NCBI GenBank assembly: GCA_023451855.1 | Contig: JAEXXY010000243.1 | Location: 1-8,205 of the forward strand | Reading direction: 5' to 3' | DNA length: 8,205 nucleotides | From: Actinomycetes bacterium | GTDB lineage: Bacteria; Actinomycetota; Actinomycetes; Actinomycetales; Dermatophilaceae | Shown here: positions 1 through 6,256 of the stretch, in pieces | How positions within the stretch are numbered: the first letter of the stretch is position 1 | Layout of the letters: every line of letters starts with the position of its first letter | The notes under the pieces: generated by a model | What the model saw: the letters and a program-made list of their open reading frames with translations, nothing else | Told to the model about the DNA's origin: nothing | The model's database searches: none | Program-made: the position numbers and the translations under genes

Positions 1-117
1 GCCGACGGCCCGGCCGGGCCCGGCCGGGCGACGCGGACCGGGGCGGCCGCCCGGATGCGGGAGCGCCTCGCGGGCCGCGACCTCGGACGACTCGGGGGTG
101 ACGACGGCCGTGGTCAT
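1..117 (-). CDS. Second sugar ABC transporter permease, N-terminal fragment (partial)
   Basis: Only the first 39 codons are in the window; the gene runs off the left edge. The ATG at 117 overlaps the stop codon of the preceding permease in an ATGA junction, and a GGAGG ribosome site lies 8 bases upstream, so the start is well supported. The visible residues (MTTAVVTPESSEVAARE followed by a Gly/Pro/Arg-rich stretch) are a hydrophilic N-terminus with no membrane segment yet. The sequence itself does not reveal the family. The call rests on position: binding protein-permease-permease is the standard order in carbohydrate uptake (CUT1) ABC operons, and the second permease (MalG/UgpE type) usually begins with a short cytoplasmic tail. 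Part of this tail is encoded by a long perfect palindrome (8-29). Confidence 0.7.
   Translation of the reverse strand, partial: MTTAVVTPESSEVAAREALPHPGGRPGPRRPAGPGRAVG
8..29. repeat. 22-bp perfect GC palindrome inside the permease 2 start region
   Basis: Positions 8-29 are fully self-complementary and consist only of G and C, built from two copies of a CGGCCGGGCC unit (11-20 and 21-29, the last base differing). It lies about 30 codons into the second permease gene and encodes part of the Pro/Gly/Arg-rich N-terminal tail. It could fold in the mRNA or simply reflect low-complexity GC-rich coding sequence. Confidence 0.6.
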
Positions 118-1013
118 GCGGTGATCCTCCGCTCGTGCCGGCGGAGCACGGCCGTGGCCACGTACGCCCCGCCGAAGATGATGACGAACAGCACCGTGGC
201 CAGGGCGGACGAGCTGCCGATCGCGTCGGTGGCGCCCGAGTCGAAGGCCGTGCGGTAGAAGAGCAGCGACACGAAGTCGGTGGCGCCGGCGGGGTTCCCG
301 GTGGAGCCACCGAACGCGTACGGCAGCGCGAACGCCTCCATCGCGAAGATGAACGTCAGCACCGACACGGTGCCGATGGCGGGCACGAGCAGCGGCAGCG
401 TGATGCGGAAGAACGTCTGGCGGTGCGAGGCGCCGTCGACGCGGGCGGCCTCGGTCAGCTCCTCGGGGACGCCGCCGAGCGCCGCGCCGTAGAGCAGGAC
501 CGGGAAGCCGATCCACTGCCAGACGCTGACGAGGATGACGACCCACAGGGCGGTCTTCGGGTCGCCGAGCCAGGGCAGGGCCCACGACTCGAGCCCGAGG
601 TTGGTCAGCAGGGTGTTGACCGGGCCGAACGTCGGCGACAGGAGCAGCGTCCAGAGGTAGCCGATGACGATCGGGCTCACGAGGTAGGGCATCGCGTACA
701 GCGTCTGGAGCATCCGGCGGGTGCGCGGACGCGTGTGCAGCAGGTAGGCGACGCTGAGGCCGATGGTGTTCTGGATGAGCATCGTGCCGACGAAGAACAG
801 CACGTTGTGCAGCAGGGCCCGCGGCAGGTCGGTGGTGAAGGGGGCCCGGGTGAACAAGGTGACGAAGTTGTTCACGCCGGCGAAGGCGCCGCGGGTCGTG
901 CCCTTCCAGTCGAAGAAGGCGTACGAGAACGCCGTCAGCATCGGGTAGAGCACGAACACCGCGAAGAGCGCGAGGGCGGGGGTGAGGAAGAGCAGTCCGG
1001 TGCGACGCCTCAT
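114..1013 (-). CDS. Sugar ABC transporter permease (MalF/UgpA-like, CUT1 family)
   Basis: A 299-residue inner-membrane subunit of a carbohydrate importer, forming half of the translocation channel. Hydrophobic segments are visible at about residues 7-28, 70-92, 106-126, 155-178, 208-230 and 268-290, consistent with six membrane spans. The cytoplasmic EAA loop that docks the ATPase is present at 188-207 (E188-A-A, G194, then I204-x-L-P207), the hallmark of binding-protein-dependent permeases. Length is normal for the family. The ATG at 1013 is preceded by GAGGAGGT (1018-1025), leaving 4 bases between that site and the start codon. It follows the binding-protein gene after 139 bases and overlaps the next permease by 4 bases (ATGA). 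The substrate is not readable from this subunit; the murQ operon context suggests MurNAc or a related amino sugar. Confidence 0.9.
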   Translation of the reverse strand: MRRRTGLLFLTPALALFAVFVLYPMLTAFSYAFFDWKGTTRGAFAGVNNFVTLFTRAPFTTDLPRALLHNVLFFVGTMLIQNTIGLSVAYLLHTRPRTRRMLQTLYAMPYLVSPIVIGYLWTLLLSPTFGPVNTLLTNLGLESWALPWLGDPKTALWVVILVSVWQWIGFPVLLYGAALGGVPEELTEAARVDGASHRQTFFRITLPLLVPAIGTVSVLTFIFAMEAFALPYAFGGSTGNPAGATDFVSLLFYRTAFDSGATDAIGSSSALATVLFVIIFGGAYVATAVLRRHERRITA

Positions 1014-1025
1014 GAGGACCTCCTC
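1014..1025 (-). promoter_or_regulatory. Ribosome binding site of permease 1 within a small inverted repeat
   Basis: Read on the minus strand the segment is GAGGAGGTCCTC: a very strong Shine-Dalgarno (GAGGAGGT) whose first four or five bases can pair with the CCTC/TCCTC immediately before the ATG. The site fixes the permease start at 1013. Because the pairing would hide the ribosome site, it might moderate translation, but the stem is very short. Confidence 0.5.
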
Positions 1026-1089
1026 GTGGGGGTCGGGACGGGGTGTGACAGGGGGAGCCGTCGCCAGGGCGGCGGGTGGTGCACCGGGT

Positions 1090-1126
1090 ACCGTCCGGCC
1101 GGCGGGTGGGGTGCCGGCCGGACGGT
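1090..1126 (-). terminator. Strong intercistronic hairpin between binding protein and permease genes
   Basis: Two perfectly complementary 14-base arms (1090-1103 and 1113-1126, ACCGTCCGGCCGGC and its reverse complement) enclose a 9-base loop. The hairpin starts 26 bases after the stop codon of the binding-protein gene and ends well before the permease ribosome site. No U-run follows it in the transcribed (minus) direction, so it is not a classical intrinsic terminator. In many sugar ABC operons a structure at this place protects the upstream mRNA and causes partial termination, so that the binding protein is made in excess over the membrane subunits. That role is inferred from position. Confidence 0.7.
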
Positions 1127-1152
1127 GGTGCGGGACTGGCCCGAAGCGGCGC

Positions 1153-2481
1153 TCAGGCGCTCGGCTTGAACCAGGTCTTGACGCCGGAGTCGAGCTCGGA
1201 GCTGACCGCCGTGGCGTCCTTGGATCCGAGGAGCAGCTCCTGGAGGGCCTTGCCGAAGATGTCGGTGCCCGACGGCGAGCCGTAGCGGAAGTCGGTGAGC
1301 AGCAGGTACGGCGAACCGGAGCTCGTGTAGTTGTCGCTCATCTGCTTGAGCAGCGGGTCGGACGGGTCGACGCCCGGCACCGCGGAGATCTGCTTGATGT
1401 CGTCGGTGACCATCTGCCCGAACTCCTTGGAGGTCATCCACGTGACGAGCTCCGTGGCCTCGTTCGGGTGCTTGGACTTGGCCGAGACCGCGAAGTTGCC
1501 ATCGGCCCATCCTGCCGTCGTGGCCGCGGACCCGCTCGGCGAGCCGGGGGGCGGGGGCACCTGGAAGACGCCGATCTTGACGTTGGGGTTGGCCTTCTCG
1601 AGGACGCCGAGGTCGAAGGAGCCACCCGGGATCATCGCGGCCTTCTCGGCCGAGAAGAGGGTCTGCGCGTCGGTGGCGGCGACGCCGGTGACGTTCTTGG
1701 GCATGTACTTCGCGAGGTCGCCGACGACCTTGACCGAGGCCACCCAGTCGGGGTCGGTGAAGGACTTCTGGCCGCTGAGGACCTCCTGCTGGAAGGCCTT
1801 GCCGCCGAAGCGCGGAGCGGCGAGTACCTCGTGGACGATCGGCAGGGTCCAGTCGTCCTTGGCGCCGACGGCGATCGGGGTGACGCCGGCGGCGGCGAGC
1901 TTGTCGTTGGCGGCGATGAACTCGTCCCACGTGGTCGGCGCCTTGAGGCCGTTCTTCTCGAACAGACCCTGGTTGTAGAACATCTGGACCGTCTGGCGGG
2001 CGAGCGGCACGGAGTACGTCTTGCCGTCCTCCTTGCCCTTGGCGCTCGCGACGACGTTCTGGTCCCAGCCGGTGAGGTCGACCTTGCCGTCGAGGGGCAG
2101 CAGCGACTTGCTGGCGACCGTGGTCTGGAGCTGGCCGTAGGAGCGGACCTGCGGCACGTCCGGCCCGTCCGACCCCGCCAGGCCCGTGGCGAGGATCTTG
2201 TTGTACTCGGTCGCCTTGAACGCCTTGAAGTCGACGGTGACGCCAGGGTGGGCCTTCTCGTAGGCCGCGAAGATCTTCTTGTAGGCGGCCTCGTCCTCGA
2301 CGCGCCACGACCACACGGTCAGCGTCACCTTGCCGTCGTCACCGCCGGAGCCCGAGCCGCTCGCGCCGTTGGACGAGGGCGAGCACGCCCCGACGAGAAG
2401 GGCGCCCGAGACGGCGGCGAGCGCCAGGACGGTGCGGCGGCGGGGCCGTGACGGACCGGTGCGGGGGAGGGCGGGGGTCAT
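1153..2481 (-). CDS. Extracellular sugar-binding lipoprotein of an ABC importer (family 1 solute-binding protein)
   Basis: A 442-residue substrate-binding lipoprotein that would capture the sugar outside the membrane and pass it to the two permeases. The N-terminus has a basic region (RPRRR), a hydrophobic stretch and a lipobox ending V30-G-A-C33, followed by a Ser/Gly-rich linker. The mature part begins with the usual first strand (VTLTVWSW, 52-59) and shows typical MalE/UgpB-type elements: TEYNKILA (91-98), SDGPDV (104-109), MFYNQGLFEKNGL (167-179), P-T-T-W-D-E-F (182-188) and GWADGNFAVSAKSK (324-337). The ATG at 2481 is preceded by AGGAG and overlaps the murQ stop in an ATGA junction, implying coupled translation with MurQ. 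The open frame extends further upstream, but that part lies inside murQ and lacks a signal peptide at its start. MurNAc or a MurNAc-containing sugar is the inferred ligand; GlcNAc or chitobiose is possible. The RRRTVLA segment could also permit Tat export. Confidence 0.9.
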   Translation of the reverse strand: MTPALPRTGPSRPRRRTVLALAAVSGALLVGACSPSSNGASGSGSGGDDGKVTLTVWSWRVEDEAAYKKIFAAYEKAHPGVTVDFKAFKATEYNKILATGLAGSDGPDVPQVRSYGQLQTTVASKSLLPLDGKVDLTGWDQNVVASAKGKEDGKTYSVPLARQTVQMFYNQGLFEKNGLKAPTTWDEFIAANDKLAAAGVTPIAVGAKDDWTLPIVHEVLAAPRFGGKAFQQEVLSGQKSFTDPDWVASVKVVGDLAKYMPKNVTGVAATDAQTLFSAEKAAMIPGGSFDLGVLEKANPNVKIGVFQVPPPPGSPSGSAATTAGWADGNFAVSAKSKHPNEATELVTWMTSKEFGQMVTDDIKQISAVPGVDPSDPLLKQMSDNYTSSGSPYLLLTDFRYGSPSGTDIFGKALQELLLGSKDATAVSSELDSGVKTWFKPSA

Positions 2482-3449
2482 GGGTGCTCCTGTCGGGATG
2501 TCCCTGCTGGTTGGGGCGTGGGGTGGGGTGGTGCGGGGCTGGAGGCGGCGGTGAGCGCCGTCAGGGCACGGGCGACCGAGCCCTCGTGGTCTTCCAGGGC
2601 GTCGCGTGCCGTGGTGGCATCGACGTCCGCGAGCATCGACAGCAGCGCCGGCTTGAGCTCGCCGCCGGCCGCATCGAGGGCGAGGCGCGCTGCGTCCTCG
2701 CCCGCGCCGGTGGCCTCCTGGAGGATCCGTACGACGCGTCCGCGCAGCTTGGCGTTCGTCGCGACGACGTCGACCATGAGGTTGGACCACGTGCGGCCGA
2801 GGCGGATCATCAGCGCGGTGGAGAAGGAGTTGAGGACGAGCTTCTGGGCCGTGCCGGCCTTGAGGCGCGTCGAGCCGGTGAGCGCCTCGGGTCCGGTGTG
2901 CGCGGCAAGCAGGTGGTCGGCGAGGGCGGCGAGCTCTGCGTGCGGGTTGGCCGTGACGAGCGCGGTGGTGGCCCCGATCTCACGGGCCCGCTCGAGCGCC
3001 CCGCGCACGAACGGCGTGCGGCCGGAGGCGGTCAGGCCGATGGCGACGTCGCCGGGGCGCAGGGCGCCGGCCTCGGCGCGGCCGAGCTCGGCGTCGTCCT
3101 CGACGTTCTCGACGGCTTGGAGCAGCGCGGCCGGGCCGCCGGCGTGGTGGGCGACGACGAGGCCCTCGGGGGCGTTGAAGGTGGGGCGCAGCTCGGCGGC
3201 GTCCAGGACGGCGAGACGCCCGGACGTGCCCGCGCCGAAGTAGTGGACGGAGCCTCCGGCGCGCAGCGAGCCGACGGCCCGGTCGACGAGGAGGGCGAGC
3301 TCGGGCAGGACGGCCGCGACGGCGGCGGGCACCGTTGCGTCCTCGGCGTTGAGGGCGCGCAGGATGTCGAGCGAGGTGTGCGTGTCGATGGACCTCGTCC
3401 CCGGATGGCGCTCCTCGGTGGGGGCGTCCACGGTCACCTCGCTGCTCAC
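2478..3449 (-). CDS. murQ: N-acetylmuramic acid 6-phosphate etherase
   Basis: A cytoplasmic lyase-type etherase that cleaves the D-lactyl ether of MurNAc-6-phosphate, giving GlcNAc-6-phosphate and D-lactate; it is the key step of MurNAc catabolism. The 323-residue protein has the family N-terminus (PGTRSIDTHTSLDILRALN), a SIS domain at about 55-220 with the sugar-phosphate loop FGAGTSGRLAVLDAAE (71-86) and GLTASGRTPFV (138-148), and a C-terminal helical part with KLVLNSFSTALMIRLG (203-218) and M225-V-D. By alignment from memory with E. coli MurQ, Glu86 and Glu117 (ENVEDD) match the catalytic Glu83 and Glu114, with the same 31-residue spacing. The GTG at 3449 has no ribosome site at a normal distance, but a promoter places transcription start at or beside it. 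The Pro-rich tail (305-323) covers the ribosome site of the next gene, which overlaps by 4 bases. Confidence 0.97.
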   Translation of the reverse strand: MSSEVTVDAPTEERHPGTRSIDTHTSLDILRALNAEDATVPAAVAAVLPELALLVDRAVGSLRAGGSVHYFGAGTSGRLAVLDAAELRPTFNAPEGLVVAHHAGGPAALLQAVENVEDDAELGRAEAGALRPGDVAIGLTASGRTPFVRGALERAREIGATTALVTANPHAELAALADHLLAAHTGPEALTGSTRLKAGTAQKLVLNSFSTALMIRLGRTWSNLMVDVVATNAKLRGRVVRILQEATGAGEDAARLALDAAGGELKPALLSMLADVDATTARDALEDHEGSVARALTALTAASSPAPPHPTPQPAGTSRQEHP

Positions 3450-3485
3450 GGTGGCGAGGTTAGTTTCCTACGCCACGAGCGTCAA
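3450..3485 (-). promoter_or_regulatory. Sigma-70-type promoter of murQ, predicted leaderless
   Basis: On the minus strand a -35 box TTGACG (3485-3480, five of six consensus bases) is separated by 17 bases from a -10 box TAACCT (3462-3457, with the key T1, A2 and T6). Seven bases (CGCCACC) then lead to the GTG start codon at 3449, exactly where a transcript would begin. No Shine-Dalgarno sits in front of the GTG; the nearest AGGA is 16 bases away and inside the promoter. This supports a leaderless murQ mRNA, a common arrangement in actinobacteria. The start site is a prediction. Confidence 0.65.
3457..3469. promoter_or_regulatory. Imperfect palindrome over the murQ -10 box, candidate repressor site
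   Basis: The 13-base segment AGGTTAGTTTCCT is partly symmetric (AGG..A.T..CCT) and covers the whole -10 hexamer and the neighbouring spacer. A regulator bound here would block RNA polymerase. It is one of two candidate operators for the RpiR-type regulator encoded next door; the symmetry is weak, so this is tentative. Confidence 0.25.
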
Positions 3486-3488
3486 TGG

Positions 3489-3503
3489 TGTAAATCAGTA
3501 ACA
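3489..3503. promoter_or_regulatory. TGT-N9-ACA palindrome upstream of the murQ -35, candidate MurR operator
   Basis: The 15-base segment TGTAAATCAGTAACA is symmetric at ten positions plus its centre layout (TGT.A.T.A.T.ACA) and lies 3 bases upstream of the -35 box. It is notably AT-rich for this genome. Its ends resemble the TGTAR...TTACA type of site used by the RpiR-family regulator HexR in proteobacteria, but it is not an exact match. Regulation by the adjacent regulator is inferred. Confidence 0.35.
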
Positions 3504-3514
3504 TTCGGGTCACG

Positions 3515-3542
3515 GTCGGACAGGGCCCCACCACTGACCGAC
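3515..3542 (-). terminator. Hairpin just downstream of the regulator gene
   Basis: Arms 3515-3523 and 3534-3542 pair over nine positions with one mismatch (GTCGGTCAG with CTGTCCGAC on the minus strand) around a 10-base loop. The structure starts 12 bases after the murR stop codon and ends before the murQ promoter region, the right place to separate two transcription units. No U-tract follows, so it would be an atypical terminator or an mRNA end-protecting stem. Confidence 0.35.
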
Positions 3543-3554
3543 GCAGGAACGGCC

Positions 3555-4466
3555 TCAGTCGGGGAGGTGGTGGCCCGCGACGGCCTCGCGGGTCTCGGCC
3601 ACAGCCTTGCGGGCCTTGCGCAGGTTGCGCTGGGCCACAGCGATGTAGAGGCAGTCGACGACCGTGAGCGCCGCGATGCGGCTTGCCGTCGCGCCCGAGC
3701 GCAGGCTCGTCTCGCGGGCCGCCGTGGCGAGGATGATGTCGGCCCCCTCGGCGAGCCGCGACACCGGGAAGTTGGTGATCGCGATCGTCGTCGCCCCGTT
3801 CGAGCGGGCCGCTGCCAGCGCCTCGATGGTCTCGGTCGTCGTTCCCGAGTGGGAGATGCCGACCGCGACGTCGCCCTTGCGCAGCAGCGTCGCGCTCGTC
3901 AGGGCGATGTGGGGGTCGTTCCAGGCGAAGGCCACGACGCCGATGCGGTGCAGCTTCTGCTGCAGGTCGGTGCCGACGATCGCCGACGCGCCGATGCCGT
4001 AGACGTCGACGCGTCCGGCCCGGGCGGTGGCTGCGGCGGCCGCCGTCAGGGCATCGCGGTCCAGGCCCTGGGCCGTCTCCTCGACGGCGCTCGCGTCGGT
4101 GAAGGCCACCTTGGCGATGATGTCGTCGATCGTGTCGCTCGCGCTGATGTCGGTGTCACCGCGCGACAGGCTGCGCGGATGAGCCGACTCCTCGGCGAGC
4201 GCGAGCCGCAGCTGCGGGTAGCCCGGCAGCCCGAGCCGCCGGCAGAAGCGCAGCACGGTCGTCTCGGACGTGCTGGCGGCGCTCGCGAGCTCGCTGATCG
4301 TCAGTCCCGCCGCGCGACGCGCGTCGGCGAGCACGATCTCGGCGACGCGGTCCTCGGCGGGCGACAGTGACGGGCGGATGCCCCGCAGGCGGATGAGCAG
4401 GGGAGCGCCGGCGGCCCGTCCGGGCTGGGCGGCGCCGTCCCCGGCTCTGTCCTCGGTCCTCGGCAT
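3555..4466 (-). CDS. murR: RpiR-family HTH-SIS transcriptional regulator, likely MurR
   Basis: A 303-residue DNA-binding regulator. An RpiR-type helix-turn-helix domain spans about 24-100 (LSPAEDRVAEIVL, then TISELASAASTSETTVLRFCRRLGLPGYPQL). A SIS sugar-phosphate-binding domain spans about 130-285, with GIGASAIVGTDLQQKLHRIG (157-176) and GISHSGTTTETIEAL (203-217). In E. coli and Bacillus, MurR of this family controls murQ and responds to MurNAc-6-phosphate; the position directly before murQ suggests the same ligand here. The ATG at 4466 lies 5 bases after the amidase stop codon, with only a weak TAGGT ribosome site overlapping that stop, so translation may be coupled. Its open frame extends upstream into the amidase gene, but no start there fits better. 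It could act on the murQ promoter and on its own operon; other RpiR ligands such as GlcNAc-6-P or GlcN-6-P are possible. Confidence 0.88.
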   Translation of the reverse strand: MPRTEDRAGDGAAQPGRAAGAPLLIRLRGIRPSLSPAEDRVAEIVLADARRAAGLTISELASAASTSETTVLRFCRRLGLPGYPQLRLALAEESAHPRSLSRGDTDISASDTIDDIIAKVAFTDASAVEETAQGLDRDALTAAAAATARAGRVDVYGIGASAIVGTDLQQKLHRIGVVAFAWNDPHIALTSATLLRKGDVAVGISHSGTTTETIEALAAARSNGATTIAITNFPVSRLAEGADIILATAARETSLRSGATASRIAALTVVDCLYIAVAQRNLRKARKAVAETREAVAGHHLPD

Positions 4467-4471
4467 GGGAC

Positions 4472-6214
4472 CTACGCTACGGTCTCGCGGCCCCGGAGCA
4501 TCCACCCGTCCGGGGTCAACGCGCCGGGCGTCTTCTCGCCGTCGAGCAGGATGCCGCCCGGTCCGGAGACCTCGATGTCGTCGACGGCGACGCCGCGCCC
4601 CAGGTAGCCGCCGTCGGTGACGTGCCGCCACCGCACGAGCTGCGTGCCGGCCGGCAGGTCGGCCCTGGCCTGGACCCAGCGCCGGGTGCCCGAGCCGGAC
4701 ACGACGCCGTCGGTCGTCTCGGTCGTGCCGCGATCGCGCAGCTCGAAGGCCACCGGCGTCCACGTCGCCCCGCCGTCGGTCGACCGCTCGAGGTGCAGCA
4801 GGTCGGTCTCCTCGGTGTCGAGGAACAGGTCGAAGGCGAGGCGGGCCCCGGCGGCCGGGACGGGCAGCGGCTGGGTGGTCAGCGTCGAGGTCGTCGCGTT
4901 CTGCCCGCCGGTGAACCAGGCGGTGTCACCGTGCTTCGGGCGGATGCCCATCGACGCGGCAAGCCCGTGCGCCCACTCGCGTCGGGCGCCGTTGACCGAA
5001 CCCCAGCTGCGCGACGGGTGCACGCGGTTGGTCAGCAGGATCGCGAACGAGCGGCTCGTGAAGTCGATGACGATCGAGGTGCCGGTGTAGCCGGTGTGGC
5101 CTGCGGTGCGCGGGCCCGAGAGGGCGTCCATGTACCAGCGCTGGTTCAGCTCGAAGCCGAGGCCGTGATCGTCGCCCGGGAAGTCGCCGTTGAAGTTGGT
5201 GATGAGCGACTCGACGCTCTTGCGCGACAGGATCCGGTGGCCGTCGTAGGTGCCGCCGTTGAGCAGCGCCTGGGAGAGGCGGGCGAGGTCGTCGACCGTC
5301 GAGAAGACGCCGGCGTGGCCCGCGACGCCGCCGAGGGACCACGCGTTCTCGTCGTGCACCGAGCCCCACACGAGCCCGCGCGGCGGCGCCGACTGGTACT
5401 CGGTGGCGGCGGTGCGCTCCTTGTCGGCCGGGTTGTAGCCGGTGTCGGTCATGCCCAGGGGTGCGGTGATGCGGTCGTGGACGACCTGGTCAAGGGGGGC
5501 ACCACGCAGCTTCTCGACCATGACGCCGAGGGTGATGAGGTTGAGGTCGCTGTAGAGGTAGGTGCTGCCCGGCGGGTTGGTCGGCGGCTGGTCCATGACG
5601 GCCTTGATCCGCGACGCCTTGTCGGGGTACTTGCTCCAGAGCGGCAGCCACGACGTGAAGCCCGAGGTGTGCGTCAGCAGCTGGCGCACCGTCACCGACT
5701 GCTTGCCGGTGGCGGCAAACTCCGGCAGATAGGTGGCGACCGGCTTCTCGAGCTCCACCGTGCCTTCCTCGACGAGCTGCACGACGGCGAGCGAGGTGAA
5801 CAGCTTCGACACCGACGCGAGGTCGAAGATCGTGTCGGTGCGCATCGGCACCCACTGCTCGCGGGGCAGCTCGGTCGTCGCGTTCGCGTACCGCAGGGCC
5901 CAGCCCGACGCGTCGCGCTCGACGATCTTCCCCTCGTGGCCCATGATCCCGACGGCGCCCGCGAAGAGCGGGTGACCCGACGCGTCCGGCTGCTCGTGGG
6001 CGTGGATCTGCGCGACGGACTCGGCGATGGGCGCCGGGTCCAGGCCGAGGCTCTGCGGGGTGGCGTCGGCCAGGACGGTGTTCGGCGGGGCGAACCCGCG
6101 GTCGGGCTTGCTGAAGTCGTCGGCCGTGGCCGGGCTCGCGGTCACGAGCGTGCTCGCGAGGGCGACGGCGCCGAGTGCGGCGACCGGTGCGGCGACGAGG
6201 GTGCGCAGGCGCAT
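4472..6214 (-). CDS. amiE: Secreted serine beta-lactamase-fold hydrolase, AmiE-like muropeptide amidase with C-terminal jelly-roll domain
   Basis: A 580-residue exported protein. A Sec signal peptide covers residues 1-31 (cleavage after PATA|DD). The beta-lactamase/DD-peptidase domain spans about 55-425 with S134-V-S-K137 (nucleophile and base), Y221-S-D223 and H373-T-G375 in the context AGHTGYTGTS; this pattern is shared by the class-C-like esterases and by B. subtilis AmiE (YbbE), which removes the peptide from MurNAc-peptides. Its neighbours namZ, murR and murQ also accompany amiE in Bacillus, favouring N-acetylmuramoyl-L-alanine amidase over a resistance enzyme. Residues 428-580 form an additional domain resembling the MAM-like C-terminal part of immune inhibitor A metalloproteases (WFTGG, STDGGATWTPV, RWRHVTDGGYLGRG, VDDIEV, PDGW), perhaps for wall or glycan binding. 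The ATG at 6214 has an AGGAG ribosome site 5 bases upstream. Esterase or DD-carboxypeptidase activity remains possible. Confidence 0.82.
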   Translation of the reverse strand: MRLRTLVAAPVAALGAVALASTLVTASPATADDFSKPDRGFAPPNTVLADATPQSLGLDPAPIAESVAQIHAHEQPDASGHPLFAGAVGIMGHEGKIVERDASGWALRYANATTELPREQWVPMRTDTIFDLASVSKLFTSLAVVQLVEEGTVELEKPVATYLPEFAATGKQSVTVRQLLTHTSGFTSWLPLWSKYPDKASRIKAVMDQPPTNPPGSTYLYSDLNLITLGVMVEKLRGAPLDQVVHDRITAPLGMTDTGYNPADKERTAATEYQSAPPRGLVWGSVHDENAWSLGGVAGHAGVFSTVDDLARLSQALLNGGTYDGHRILSRKSVESLITNFNGDFPGDDHGLGFELNQRWYMDALSGPRTAGHTGYTGTSIVIDFTSRSFAILLTNRVHPSRSWGSVNGARREWAHGLAASMGIRPKHGDTAWFTGGQNATTSTLTTQPLPVPAAGARLAFDLFLDTEETDLLHLERSTDGGATWTPVAFELRDRGTTETTDGVVSGSGTRRWVQARADLPAGTQLVRWRHVTDGGYLGRGVAVDDIEVSGPGGILLDGEKTPGALTPDGWMLRGRETVA

Positions 6215-6256
6215 GTCACTCCTAGATTGTCCGTCGGGGTGGCGGTTGGCCGGCGC

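Noticed and set aside
982..2451. Plus-strand open frame opposite the binding-protein gene
   Set aside because: Biased composition from GC-rich antisense reading; no ribosome site or domain, and the minus-strand gene is certain.
2482..2790. Longer N-terminus for the sugar-binding protein
   Set aside because: The extension lies inside murQ and is Arg-rich; the ATG at 2481 has an AGGAG site and gives an immediate lipoprotein signal.
2448..4370. Plus-strand open frame of about 640 codons opposite murQ and murR
   Set aside because: Same shadow character; it would cross the murQ promoter region and shows no family motif.
4467..4763. Longer N-terminus for the RpiR-type regulator
   Set aside because: The extension overlaps the amidase C-terminal domain and is Arg-rich without motif; the ATG at 4466 fits the family length.
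4472..6214. Beta-lactam resistance gene
   Set aside because: Serine beta-lactamase fold motifs are present, but the HTG context, the extra domain and the namZ-murR-murQ neighbourhood fit a muropeptide amidase better.
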